From: Planctomycetota bacterium
GTDB taxonomy: Bacteria > Planctomycetota > Planctomycetia > Pirellulales > Pirellulaceae
Direction of reading: 5' to 3'
Assembly: GCA_014381825.1 (NCBI GenBank)
Contig: JACNKX010000094.1
Location: 29,094 to 93,093 of the forward strand
DNA length: 64,000 nucleotides
Shown here piece by piece: positions 1 to 9,473 of the stretch; position 1 is the first letter of the stretch; the number at the start of each line of letters is the position of its first letter. Below the pieces are notes generated by a model. That model was not told the DNA's origin. It did no database searches and saw only the letters and a program-made list of their open reading frames with translations. Made by a program: the position numbers and the translations under genes.

Positions 1-386
1 GGCTCTTTTACGCCAAACAACTCGTGTTCGGTTTTGTCCTGTGTTACGAGTCCAAGGACTTTCAGCCCAACCAAGCTGGTCGCGACGTCACGGATTCGAG
101 TTTCGGCATCGGCCGCGTAGTCCGAATGAGAAGGAATGCTCCACAGTCCCGTTTTGCCGTTCTTCGCAACCTTAAACTCACGGATTTCGCCTAGCTCTTC
201 GTTGTAACGAAGAATCTCCAGGCTGGCGGCTTGCGTCGGATCGTCCAACTTTTCAAACAGCACTCTTCCCGGATCGCCGATCCCGATCCCATTGCTACCC
301 TTTTCGGTCGGTCTTGCGATCAACCAAACACATCCAACTAGGACGGCGATACCTGCAAATACGGCTGTTTTCGTGCCTTCGTTCAT
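1..386 (-). CDS. DUF4340-domain protein, C-terminus cut by window edge
   Basis: The minus strand from the ATG at 386 reads MNEGTKTAVFAGIAVLVGCV, an N-terminal membrane anchor. It is followed by a soluble part that keeps returning to 'deviation from a reference residue state' type text (LEILRYNEELGEIREFKVAK, then GLWSIPSHSDYAADAETRI and VGLKVLGLVTQDKTEHELFG). This is the usual look of DUF4340 proteins, which sit beside Gld-type ABC transporters. Only 128 residues are in the window. The gene follows the permease/GldG fusion by about 50 bp on the same strand, so it is probably the third gene of that operon. The family assignment rests on context and the N-terminal pattern. The biochemical role is unknown. 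Confidence 0.75.
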   Translation of the reverse strand, partial: MNEGTKTAVFAGIAVLVGCVWLIARPTEKGSNGIGIGDPGRVLFEKLDDPTQAASLEILRYNEELGEIREFKVAKNGKTGLWSIPSHSDYAADAETRIRDVATSLVGLKVLGLVTQDKTEHELFGVKE

Positions 387-435
387 CTCGTATCTACTCC
401 TCGGAATCTCAGGCTGTCCCGGAATGAATCTTCGA

Positions 436-3327
436 TTAACTTCGCAAGCGTGACTTGGCGATACCTTCTCGTTCTCGGAGTCGTCGGCTGACGAATACAA
501 TCAAACCCACAAGCAACGGTGGAATCGGTGGCAAGGCTACGGCGAGAAACTTATAGAAGTTTTGGATCTCGAGAATCTTGAGATCCGTTTGACGTCGAGC
601 TTCTTCGATTCGATCGTCACGCTCGCGCTGCATCTGCTCGCGTTTCACGCCCAATTTTTGAGTAAGCTCTTGCTCTTTGATCGACCGAAGTTGTATTTTC
701 GCTAATACGTCTGCAGAACTCACATCGCCACCTTCGCGTTGCCGCTTTTGCAACTCCTCCAGTTCATCGTCGAGTTCCTTGTTCAACTTCTGGTTCTCTT
801 CTTCGATCTTCTTGATCTCGTCGTTGAACTTCTCTTCGTAGTCGATGCGGTTTCGGAACTCGGCGTCGCGCTGCGAACGAACCTTCTCTTCCACCTTCTT
901 TAGCGTCGTGTGATAGGGCTTGCGACGGCGAATCTCGACGTATTCGTCGTCACCGGAGAGCGAGTCGACGATGTTGAGAAGGAAGTTCACGTTCTCGAAC
1001 CGCCAGTTCATTTCTTCGTCATCGTCGGGTCGAGCGCGAATTCGCATGAACGCGGACATCATCAGATCGATATCGGCGATGTATACGACGTTGACGGGCG
1101 TGGATGCATTGTCCGAGTTGCCTTCGTCACGATTCGAATCCGCAGCTTCGTCGTTTTCGCTTTCGTCGGCACTGCCCACACCTTGGATGCGGGCGGCGAG
1201 AATCTGTTCACCCGTAGGATCCCCTTGCGCACCTTGCAATCGAGCGGGATCTTGTTGGTTGTTGCGGTATTGCTCGTACCGCATTCGGCCTGCAAAGTCG
1301 CCCGTTTTCACCAGTGGCGTGATCTTCAACTCGCTGTTCGATGCCGGGACGATGACACCGGGCACCGGTAACAAAATCTCGTTCAAACCGGCCGTGATTG
1401 GGTCCTCGCTGTTGATCGCGTTGTCGGCTCCAGGTGATTCGATGCTGGCGAAGACCCAGGAATCTGGAATGCCTTGAATCTGAAGCTTCTGGTATGGATT
1501 GTATCGCTGCCAAGCGACATCGGGATTAAAGCCGCCTTGGAAATTCGGCTCGCCGGGCGGCTCGATTCCAATCGCCGCCCACAATTCGCGAATGTTGCCT
1601 TTGGGTTGCGGTTGTTGTCCTCCTTGACCGAACATGCCACCACCGGGAGCTTGTTTCGGCTCGCCGGTCCCTGGTGCGGACGAAAGGAAGATCGGCGCCG
1701 GATCTTCGAAGATCGCAGTCGGCACGCCGTTCTTCACAGCTGCGACGACGTTTGGGAGTTCTTGCGGGCCGAGCGACGACGGTTGCACGACGATCATCAC
1801 GTCGTATTTACCCTCTTCGATCGGACTTGTCGGGTCGATCTCTTCGACATCGTATTGCTTCTCAAGCTCCACGATAATCTCCTGACGCGGTATTTGTCGC
1901 GGCATTCCGCCTGCGAACGAGAAGCCGCCGTAGAGCTGTGCGTCGGTGCGGACGATGCCAACTTTCTTGCGTTCTCCTTCGGCAACGGTTCCGATCGAGC
2001 GAGTCAATTCGTATTCGACGGGGATGCCATAATCGAAGAAGGGAACGACGACTTTCTCTAGGCCACAATTGAACGCCGCGCCGAGAATCACCTCTTCGTC
2101 TTTAAAGGCACCGCGACTTCGCGTCCGCACCATCGTAGGCAGGATGTCGAAACGGTCTTCGGCCAAGGCGGCTTCCTCGCTGAATGGTTCGAGATTGTCG
2201 TGCAAGTTGACTTTGATCTTGCCGCCCGACATCGCATCGAATTCTTTCAACAGCGAGAGTAGATTGAACTTCGTCTGGACATAAGCCTCTGGCACGTTGG
2301 TGCTGACGAAAGCGTCGATCACGATCGGGTGATCCGGATTCAGATTTCGGATAATCTCTTTCGTTTTGGGCGAAAGCGAGCTTACTTGACCCGCCGTCGC
2401 GTCATAACGGATCAGATCGTGATCCGTGAAGAAATTAAGTCCGAAGACGAGGATCAAAACTAACGCGAGTGCCCGCCCGACGAAGTGCAGGAACATCCAC
2501 GGCCCGCCCCTGCCGCTCCAGTGACGCGAGCCGATCAGCACCATGCTGATATAAAGTCCCACCGCGACAACCAAGCTGAAGTAGAAGAACGATGAAATGC
2601 TCAACACACCGCGACTGAGATCGTCAAAATTCGACGCCAAGCTCCAGAAAGAAATATTTCGAGCAACCGCGGGCGAAGGGATAATGAGTTCGGCGCTCGC
2701 TGCAAAGGCGAGCGGGGCGTTGAACGCAGCCCCGAGAATGAATCCGACGGTCATGTTGCTCGTAAGGAACGAGGCGATCATGCCGATCGCCAACATCGCC
2801 AGCCCAACCAACCAGTACCCGAGGTAAGTGGTGAAGAACAGTCCGGTATCAAGGTCTCCCATCGAGAGCGATGCCAGCACCATATAGTTCGAGAATTGAG
2901 AAAACATCAACGAAGCGGTGAAGATCGCCGCCGCGGCAAGGTACTTGCCAATGACGATGTCAAAATCGTCCGCTGGCAGCGTAAGCAGCAACTCGTCCGT
3001 TCCTTGTCGCCGTTCCTCCGACCAAATGCTCATTGTGATCGCCGGAATAAAGACCAGCATGATGAGGGGAAGTACTTGGTTCAGCTGGTCGAGATTCGCG
3101 AGATTCGCAGTGAAGAACTCGTGCGGCCAAAACGCGGCGAACGAAGTGAGCAACACGAATATGCAGAGAAACACATAGCCGGTCGGATTGCTGAAGTAGC
3201 CCACAAAATTTCGTTTTAAGACGGCGTATGCGGCCTTCTTGTAAGCAATCAGTGGCGAAATGGCTAACACACAAAGTGCCAGGAAGGCGACGTCGAGTAT
3301 CAGAATCTGAATGAACGCTAAACCCAT
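436..3327 (-). CDS. Gld-type ABC transporter permease fused to GldG-like auxiliary domain
   Basis: About 963 residues from the ATG at 3327; an upstream TTG at 3348 is possible but less likely. The N-terminal ~290 residues are an ABC-2 type permease with several membrane segments and the motif SIWSEERRQGTDELLLTLPA, typical of GldF-like subunits. A further TM (LALVLILVFGLNFF) leads into a periplasmic GldG-like auxiliary domain (LSPKTKEIIRNLNPDHPIVI onwards). A long charged coiled coil, roughly residues 810-920, precedes a last TM near 927-947. In Bacteroidetes GldF and GldG are separate proteins; here they form one polypeptide. The ATPase gene lies 60 bp upstream on the same strand and a DUF4340 gene downstream. 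Substrate is unknown. In planctomycetes this is unlikely to mean Bacteroidetes-style gliding. Confidence 0.88.
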   Translation of the reverse strand: MGLAFIQILILDVAFLALCVLAISPLIAYKKAAYAVLKRNFVGYFSNPTGYVFLCIFVLLTSFAAFWPHEFFTANLANLDQLNQVLPLIMLVFIPAITMSIWSEERRQGTDELLLTLPADDFDIVIGKYLAAAAIFTASLMFSQFSNYMVLASLSMGDLDTGLFFTTYLGYWLVGLAMLAIGMIASFLTSNMTVGFILGAAFNAPLAFAASAELIIPSPAVARNISFWSLASNFDDLSRGVLSISSFFYFSLVVAVGLYISMVLIGSRHWSGRGGPWMFLHFVGRALALVLILVFGLNFFTDHDLIRYDATAGQVSSLSPKTKEIIRNLNPDHPIVIDAFVSTNVPEAYVQTKFNLLSLLKEFDAMSGGKIKVNLHDNLEPFSEEAALAEDRFDILPTMVRTRSRGAFKDEEVILGAAFNCGLEKVVVPFFDYGIPVEYELTRSIGTVAEGERKKVGIVRTDAQLYGGFSFAGGMPRQIPRQEIIVELEKQYDVEEIDPTSPIEEGKYDVMIVVQPSSLGPQELPNVVAAVKNGVPTAIFEDPAPIFLSSAPGTGEPKQAPGGGMFGQGGQQPQPKGNIRELWAAIGIEPPGEPNFQGGFNPDVAWQRYNPYQKLQIQGIPDSWVFASIESPGADNAINSEDPITAGLNEILLPVPGVIVPASNSELKITPLVKTGDFAGRMRYEQYRNNQQDPARLQGAQGDPTGEQILAARIQGVGSADESENDEAADSNRDEGNSDNASTPVNVVYIADIDLMMSAFMRIRARPDDDEEMNWRFENVNFLLNIVDSLSGDDEYVEIRRRKPYHTTLKKVEEKVRSQRDAEFRNRIDYEEKFNDEIKKIEEENQKLNKELDDELEELQKRQREGGDVSSADVLAKIQLRSIKEQELTQKLGVKREQMQRERDDRIEEARRQTDLKILEIQNFYKFLAVALPPIPPLLVGLIVFVSRRLREREGIAKSRLRS

Positions 3328-3387
3328 GGCTTCAGTTCCGTTCCACAATCAATTCAAACTGTTCGTTAAGAAAACTACCAATATCAC

Positions 3388-4161
3388 TTACGCGGTCGCT
3401 GTTTCGGTGCTCGTCAGGCGATGAAACGCTTGTTGCAACTCTTCGCCATTTGCTCCGAGTTCACTGACCGAGCCGTCATAGACGAGCTGACCTTCGTTGA
3501 TCATTATCACGCGGCTCGCCATCGCTTCGACTTCTTGAAGAATATGAGTCGACAGCAGGATTGTCTTCGTTTCGCTCAGTTTCTGAAGCACGTCTCGCAC
3601 ATCTCGGATCTGATTCGGATCGAGTCCGGCGGTTGGCTCGTCCATGATCAAGACGTCCGGTTCGTGCAACAGAGCTTGAGCCATACCAACACGTTGGCGA
3701 TAGCCCTTGGAGAGCTTACTGATTGGCTTGTAAACGACCGTACTCAATCGCGTCATCTCGATGACCGCATCGATGCGATCCTGCTTTCGAGGCGATACCA
3801 TCCCTCGGGCATCCGCGAAGAAGTTCAGCAGGCTATGCGGCGTCATATCCGGGTAAAGCGGGCCGTTCTCTGGGAGATAGCCGAGCCGTGCGGAAGCATC
3901 AAGTCGATCTAGGGCCATGTCGTGACCAGCGATCTTCGCCATCCCCTCGGAAGGTGCCAGATAGCCGGTCAGCATCTTCATGGTCGTACTTTTGCCGGCA
4001 CCGTTCGGGCCGAGGAACGCGACCAGCTCGCCTTCATGAACTTTGAACGAGACATCTTTGGTTGCGGTGAAAATTCCGTAGAACTTCGACAGCCCAATCG
4101 CCTCGATCATCGCCGGACGATTGGACGCTTTGGATTGATTTGCCTTCGCGTTGTCGCTCAT
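3388..4161 (-). CDS. ABC transporter ATP-binding protein (GldA-like)
   Basis: 257 residues, normal for a single-domain ABC ATPase. Walker A GPNGAGKST is at about residues 51-59. The Q-loop region reads LGYLPENGPLYPDMT, the signature is LSKGYRQRVGMAQAL, Walker B plus D-loop is VLIMDEPTAGLDPN, and the switch His is in LLSTHILQEVEAM. It should energise the membrane subunit encoded 60 bp downstream on the same strand. The sequence resembles ATPases paired with ABC-2 permeases and GldG domains. It is the first gene of a three-gene minus-strand operon. The 283 bp before the upstream nadB stop contain no gene I can support. Confidence 0.93.
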   Translation of the reverse strand: MSDNAKANQSKASNRPAMIEAIGLSKFYGIFTATKDVSFKVHEGELVAFLGPNGAGKSTTMKMLTGYLAPSEGMAKIAGHDMALDRLDASARLGYLPENGPLYPDMTPHSLLNFFADARGMVSPRKQDRIDAVIEMTRLSTVVYKPISKLSKGYRQRVGMAQALLHEPDVLIMDEPTAGLDPNQIRDVRDVLQKLSETKTILLSTHILQEVEAMASRVIMINEGQLVYDGSVSELGANGEELQQAFHRLTSTETATA

Positions 4162-4444
4162 CAGGTACTTCCGTATCTTTAACCGTTGACAGGACTTCGG
4201 GAGAGGCCGGTAAAGGTGGGAGACGGCTTCCCAGGACCGTTCCGGTCCTCATGTTTGTCCCAAAATGCAGTTGATCGGAGGCACTCCGCACCGACCACGG
4301 ATGTTCTCTACGCCGCCCAATGTTCGTTGGTTCACGCAAATCTTTTGCGGCTCGCAAGCCGAGCGTTCGCCAATGGAAGCTGGATGGCGCAGCACACAAT
4401 GTAAGGCCGACTCATGCTCAGTTCAAGCTGCCTACCGACCTGAT

Positions 4445-6079
4445 CTAGCCCACGCCTGATTCGAGCATACCGCTTTCGTTTCGCCGGAACGATTGTCGCC
4501 GATGCCAGTGTTCGTCGTCAAGATCGGGAAAGTCTGTACGAAGATGCACGCCGCGCGATTCTTCACGAGCCAAGGCGGCCGAAACCATGATTCGCGACAA
4601 GGTCAGCATGTTTTGCAATTCCCAACCGTCAGTATCAGAAAACTGCCTTGCCAGCACATACCTGCACCAATTGTCGATCGTCTCTGCCGCAGCGACCAGT
4701 TCTTCCCGAGATCGCTGTACGCCAGCGGCTCGCCACATCAGGCTCTTTAACGAGTTGCGAATGTCCGCGAGATCGAGTGGCACGCCTGGCTCCTCAACGG
4801 ACTCGTTGTTCAACGGCAGTGCACGGAAATCGTCGGCGATCTGAGCCGCTGCGTCGGAAGCGGCTCGTCCGGCATGTTCGCCGTAGACGAGGCCTTCAAG
4901 TAGGCTGTTCGACGCCAGGCGGTTCGCACCATGCAGACCGCTCGACGTGACCTCGCCCGCCGCCCACAGGCCGGGCACGGTGGTCGCGCCGTGCTGATCG
5001 ACCGTCAAGCCGCCAATCATATAGTGAGCGCCTGGTCGCACCGGAATCGGATCTTGTGTGATATCGATGCCAAACTTGGCACACGCCGCCGCGATGCCTG
5101 GAAAACGCTTCAACACAAAGTCGGTGTCGAGGTGGCTGAGGTTAAGGTAGACGTTCGGATGACGAGTCTTTTCCATCTGGCTGGCGATCGCTTGCGAAAC
5201 GATATCTCGAGGAGCCAGCTCGGCTCGTTCGTCGTAATCGAGCATGAAGCGGTATCCTTGCCGATCGACAAGCTGGCCACCTTCACCGCGAATCGCCTCC
5301 GTGATCAGGCTGCGACTGCTGCCCGCGATGTACAACACCGTCGGATGAAACTGAACAAACTCCATATCTCGTAATTCGGCCCCGGCGCGAAAGGCGATCG
5401 CGTGGCCATCTCCCGTCGCCACGGCAGGGTTGGTCGACTCGCGATAGACTTGGCCGATGCCTCCGGTGCAGAGAATCGTTTGCTTCGCCCACACCAGCGT
5501 CTTTGCTCCTTGATCGTTCGCGACTAATGCTCCTCGACAGGTGCCGTCCCGTGTGAGCAGGTCGAGAGTGAACGTCCGCTCAAGAATTTCGACGTTTCGC
5601 AGACGTTGCGTCCACTCGATGACAGCGCGCATCACTTCCTTGCCGGTCGCGTCGCCAAGTGCGTGGACGATCCGATGGTGCCCGTGTCCTCCTTCACGAC
5701 CGAGAGTCAGTTCTCCTGACTCGCGATCAAATTCCGTTCCCCATCGAATTAGTTCGTTGATATGTTCAGGGGCTTCACGGACCACCATGTCGACGACTTG
5801 TTTGTCGCACAGCTCACCGCCTGCCGTCACCGTGTCGGCGATATGATCTTCGAAACGATCTTCCGGAGTCAACACGCCAGCGATTCCGCCCTGAGCGTAG
5901 TTGCTGTTCGATTGCGTCAGCTCGTCTTTGGTGATCACCAAGGCCGACATGTTTGTGTTGACTGCGTTCGCCGCCCGCAATCCTGCCAAACCGCCGCCAA
6001 TGATCAGCACATCGGTGAAGTAATGTGGGACTTGCTTCGGATGAAAAGGGACGAGATATCGCGGAGCTTGGAGTGCCAT
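4445..6079 (-). CDS. nadB: L-aspartate oxidase
   Basis: About 544 residues, the usual family length. NadB oxidises L-aspartate to iminoaspartate, the first step of de novo NAD synthesis, using FAD. The FAD-binding Rossmann motif DVLIIGGGLAGLRAANAV starts near residue 23. Family blocks include NSNYAQGGIAGVL, EGGHGHHRIVHALGDATG, FVQFHPTVLY, EAIRGEGGQLVD, RPGAHYMIGGLTVDQHG and GANRLASNSLLEGLVYG. The start was set at the ATG at 6079 (MALQAPRYL), because the twelve residues encoded upstream are arginine-rich and unlike the family. nadA and nadC are not in the window, so the gene is unlinked here. Fumarate reductase flavoproteins are related, but the RGEG block and length favour NadB. Confidence 0.93.
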   Translation of the reverse strand: MALQAPRYLVPFHPKQVPHYFTDVLIIGGGLAGLRAANAVNTNMSALVITKDELTQSNSNYAQGGIAGVLTPEDRFEDHIADTVTAGGELCDKQVVDMVVREAPEHINELIRWGTEFDRESGELTLGREGGHGHHRIVHALGDATGKEVMRAVIEWTQRLRNVEILERTFTLDLLTRDGTCRGALVANDQGAKTLVWAKQTILCTGGIGQVYRESTNPAVATGDGHAIAFRAGAELRDMEFVQFHPTVLYIAGSSRSLITEAIRGEGGQLVDRQGYRFMLDYDERAELAPRDIVSQAIASQMEKTRHPNVYLNLSHLDTDFVLKRFPGIAAACAKFGIDITQDPIPVRPGAHYMIGGLTVDQHGATTVPGLWAAGEVTSSGLHGANRLASNSLLEGLVYGEHAGRAASDAAAQIADDFRALPLNNESVEEPGVPLDLADIRNSLKSLMWRAAGVQRSREELVAAAETIDNWCRYVLARQFSDTDGWELQNMLTLSRIMVSAALAREESRGVHLRTDFPDLDDEHWHRRQSFRRNESGMLESGVG

Positions 6080-6647
6080 GCGACACATTCTAGCAGTTGC
6101 CCCGCGACGTCGCATGGTGGCAACTGTTTCACCGCAACACCATCGGAGAAGGGCGAGTCATACTACCTCCTTTGCGTTGGGGATGCATCGTCTTCAGGGC
6201 TCTTGTGTGAATGTGGTTCGTTCATTCATGATCGTGATGTCTGGCTCCTTCATCAACTGTTTGTTGGCGTTTTCGAAACGGATGCCGCCGAGAACGTAGG
6301 AGAATCCCAAGTAGTGGGACTTGAGGGTCGACAGAAATAGGTTGCGCTGTAAATTGCCGCCTGCTAGCATCGCTGCCCAGCCTCTGATCAGGGGGATGTG
6401 TGCGGCTACTGCCGGGCGTGTTGTGACAAACAGGTTAGCACTGTCTGTTACAGGAAGCATTGATATCTCACGCATGACCTCCCGCCCGAAGCCAGCCAAC
6501 ACAGGAACTCGCGTAGTTGAGTAATTCGAGATTCGTTGCGGCGGTGGGCGGCACCGAAGTTAACGTGCGCCGCCAAGCCAACGGAACGCTGCTTCGGTGT
6601 GCCGCATACAAGTTACCAGTGTGAAGGAAGCTCGTTTATGCGGCTGA
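6080..6647. other. Intergenic region without a supported gene
   Basis: This 568-bp stretch lies between the start of nadB and the stop of the zinc-ribbon gene, both on the minus strand. A 102-codon minus-strand ORF at 6194-6502 is present, but it shows no recognisable motif and no clear ribosome binding site, so I do not call it. A short GC-rich hairpin can be drawn around 6544-6575. The nadB promoter should lie in the part near 6080-6200. Confidence 0.5.
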
Positions 6648-9155
6648 CTACGGATTGATGACAAGCGGCAGGGGGAGGCTCCGACTATCGCGAGGAACGT
6701 AGTACGGCAGTTGCGCCGTTTCAATCGACTTAAGCAAATCGTGGAACGCTGCGTCGCGCACACTTTGAGGGGTGACACCGCCCCGCACGACATAGCTCGC
6801 GCCTTGGGTTATCAGTGTCTGCCAGATGATCTTGTTGTCTGAAAAGAGGTCCACTTGCAGGGCAGCTTTCGTCTCCGACGAGTTGGTGGTGGGGCCCTTG
6901 GGACGCAGAGTCGGCACGAACGTCTTCGACTGGACATATTGGATGTCAGCGCCCTTCACCTCGCGGTAAGTCAGACGGAACTCGACCGGCGCGTTGGGGA
7001 CAGTTCTGATCCCATCGCGAGACAAGCGAGCGGAGAACGCATCGGATAATTGCCTCTTGACCTGATCGGGGTCGGCAAACCTCACGTTCTCGATATTGAC
7101 CGAAAGACCGGTTGTCCCGTTTCGCGTCAGCAAGCCATCGCCGCGGCCATTAGCAGCAATCGCCGACTTGATCCGCTCCCACGGAATCGTGATGGCGATC
7201 AGCTCTTTGGCCCTGCCGATCAGCAGTTGGTTGTTGTCCAGGAACCGACTACGTCTGTACGTGCTGGCAGGGGAGGTGACGATTATGGTCGGCCGTTTGG
7301 ACTCGCGGTCAACAACATACTCTTTGCCCAGCAGCCAGCCACTGCCATCGGGAATCCACTCCAGCGTTACTCGGTCGACGGGCACTCCGAGGCCGGACTT
7401 GATTGTTTCGTCGAATACAATCGCTCCGCGGAAGCTCCAGCAGATGATACGATTCTCGAGAGACGCGGCGAGTTCCCTGCCGTCGTCCGAGAACGCAACG
7501 TCGATACAGTCCGCAAAGGCCGATGAGTTTCCGGAGTTGGGTCGCTGCATCTTGGCAATCTGACGGTCGGCATCGATGTCGAACACCAGCATGTCCTGGG
7601 CCGTGCATACCGCGAGTTGCCTCCTGTCCAGACTGACCGCTGTCTTTCGCGTGTGTGGCGGCGAAGGAATCTGTCTCACGTCGCCAGTCCGGAAATCCCA
7701 AACCGTCGTCCCGTCATCATTGACGGCAATCACCCGGTTTTCGTCCAGGAATTCGATCGTGCTCACGAAGGACTTAGACAGACTTCCCAGCGGTTTGGCC
7801 GTCCGAACATCGTAGACGTGCAACTCAAGGCTGCCGGAACTATGAGCAACAAGAAGTGTCCCGTCAACGCTCACCGCCAAGGGACGCGCGTGCGATACAG
7901 GTTCGGCCAATTGAGCAATTCGCTGTCCGTCAGCAAGGCTGATAGCGTTGTTCTCGATGGTCGAATAAATAGACGGATAGCGACTTATAAAGAAGCCGGT
8001 GTTGAATCGTTCCAGTGGTACTCGCAGGCTTGGCGAGATCATCTCCGCGTTAACTGGCCCGTAGGGTACTCGCAATCGCGGGAACGAATCACGCGCCCGG
8101 CGTATGGGGACAGGCGAGACGAACGCATTTGGCTGCCAGCTTCCGGAACTCGCGACCAACTCGTTCGAGTGGCTCGCGTCAAGCTTGCGGAAGGTCAGGA
8201 TCGAAGCTTCCGCCAGAGCGAACTCGGGTGAATCAAACGCATGCATGGTGGCTAACTGCAGATAGACTAACGTCGTGCCATCACTAAGAACCCAGATTCG
8301 ATTGTTCCGCCCGGCTGCCAGCATGAAGTCCTTGCCCAGGTTTCGCGTCTCCAGCGAGTAGCTTGCCGACACGCATTCCCAATCCCCAACACGCCCGTGC
8401 TTCAACTGCGGTTCACCAACCAAGGGCGTTTCGTTAAACTTGGCGGTGTCGTCCACGAAACTGATTGCGGCGTCGGACAACTCGGTCCGTGTGATTGGCT
8501 TGTGCGACGCGCCCGTCTTGATGCCGACGGTGACGGTGATGTCTTGATTGAACCAGTCGTGCGCCACAAACTCGGGAAATGCATCGTTCGTGAACGAGTT
8601 GTTGCGATTGATTTCCGGGTGTGGCCGCATCGCATACCCGCCCAGCGTCTCTTCGTCCGCGAGCTGCGCGGCTAACCCGGGGTCGGGAGTCCAAGTTTCT
8701 GTTCCGGGGACGGCGTTGAAGAGTTGCCAAGCAAATACCAGAACGCCCATGAAGACAGCGATCCCGACGAGCGTCGCGGCGACAATGATTGGCAGCCGGT
8801 TATCGGATCGAGCCGACGCGGGTTTTGACTTCAGACTGGCCGATGGTGCGTAAGCGCATGTCGGATCTGACGCAGGTATCGACAAATCCGTCCAAGGATC
8901 GGCGGGCAACGCGGTTTGCTGGTGGGGCACGTACAATGTCCCCCCACAGCTGGAACAGGCGACTTGTTGCCCTGCTAAGCGGGATTCCGCGGCAAACCGT
9001 TGGCCGCATTGGCAGGTGACCGTTATCGGGGCGGCGACCGCCGGATACGGGACCAAGATCGCGCGCCCGCAAACTGGGCAGGGCAATTGCGTGCCGTAAA
9101 GGTGCTCCGTCGCGGAGAAACGTTGCCCGCACGCACATGCGACAGGAACTGCCAT
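6648..9155 (-). CDS. Tandem zinc-ribbon, single-TM protein with WD40-like propeller region
   Basis: 835 residues. The N-terminus holds two copies of a CxC...CxxC ribbon (Cys 7, 9, 26, 29 and 48, 50, 67, 70), a module common in planctomycete membrane proteins. A Ser/Pro/Ala linker leads to one TM segment near residues 121-146. The extracytoplasmic part has a domain reading THRTEL-like blocks around 210-330, then repeated beta-propeller-style strands with WD-type endings (DVRTAKPLGSLSKSF, VWDFRTGDVRQIPSP, DIDADRQIAKMQRP, CWSFRGAIVFDET) between about residues 400 and 640. It lies alone on its strand with long flanks. The function is unknown. A sensor or scaffold role is only a guess from the architecture. 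Confidence 0.82.
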   Translation of the reverse strand: MAVPVACACGQRFSATEHLYGTQLPCPVCGRAILVPYPAVAAPITVTCQCGQRFAAESRLAGQQVACSSCGGTLYVPHQQTALPADPWTDLSIPASDPTCAYAPSASLKSKPASARSDNRLPIIVAATLVGIAVFMGVLVFAWQLFNAVPGTETWTPDPGLAAQLADEETLGGYAMRPHPEINRNNSFTNDAFPEFVAHDWFNQDITVTVGIKTGASHKPITRTELSDAAISFVDDTAKFNETPLVGEPQLKHGRVGDWECVSASYSLETRNLGKDFMLAAGRNNRIWVLSDGTTLVYLQLATMHAFDSPEFALAEASILTFRKLDASHSNELVASSGSWQPNAFVSPVPIRRARDSFPRLRVPYGPVNAEMISPSLRVPLERFNTGFFISRYPSIYSTIENNAISLADGQRIAQLAEPVSHARPLAVSVDGTLLVAHSSGSLELHVYDVRTAKPLGSLSKSFVSTIEFLDENRVIAVNDDGTTVWDFRTGDVRQIPSPPHTRKTAVSLDRRQLAVCTAQDMLVFDIDADRQIAKMQRPNSGNSSAFADCIDVAFSDDGRELAASLENRIICWSFRGAIVFDETIKSGLGVPVDRVTLEWIPDGSGWLLGKEYVVDRESKRPTIIVTSPASTYRRSRFLDNNQLLIGRAKELIAITIPWERIKSAIAANGRGDGLLTRNGTTGLSVNIENVRFADPDQVKRQLSDAFSARLSRDGIRTVPNAPVEFRLTYREVKGADIQYVQSKTFVPTLRPKGPTTNSSETKAALQVDLFSDNKIIWQTLITQGASYVVRGGVTPQSVRDAAFHDLLKSIETAQLPYYVPRDSRSLPLPLVINP

Positions 9156-9473
9156 GAGGCTGTTGGCGACTCAGAAGGTGATTGCACGGGACCCGACAAT
9201 GCTGCGCGACTGACCTGCGAAGTCGGGGGACTTCCGCCTCGCCTATCCAGCCTGTCGCACGCCACATCAACTGTTCCGAGTCTAACTTAGCGCGTTGGTG
9301 ATGCCAAGTTGAAAGCGATTCGATGTCGAGCCTGGATGCGGTGCGCCGTCCGGGGTCGCAACCGCGTGTTGCCAACTTGGCTTCGGTGGCAGTGAGGTAC
9401 CGCGCCTCCGACCGATTTCGACAACATTCCCATCATTTTCCGAATTGTGAGGGGTTAGAGAATCGCAAAGCAG
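9156..9473. other. Intergenic region, nothing recognised
   Basis: 318 bp upstream of the zinc-ribbon gene. The promoter of that gene should be here. No ORF with family features, hairpin or repeat stood out by eye. Confidence 0.4.

Noticed and set aside
6194..6502. 102-codon minus-strand ORF between nadB and the zinc-ribbon gene
   Set aside because: No family motif, no clear ribosome binding site, and it covers the likely nadB promoter; ORFs of this size arise often by chance at this GC content.
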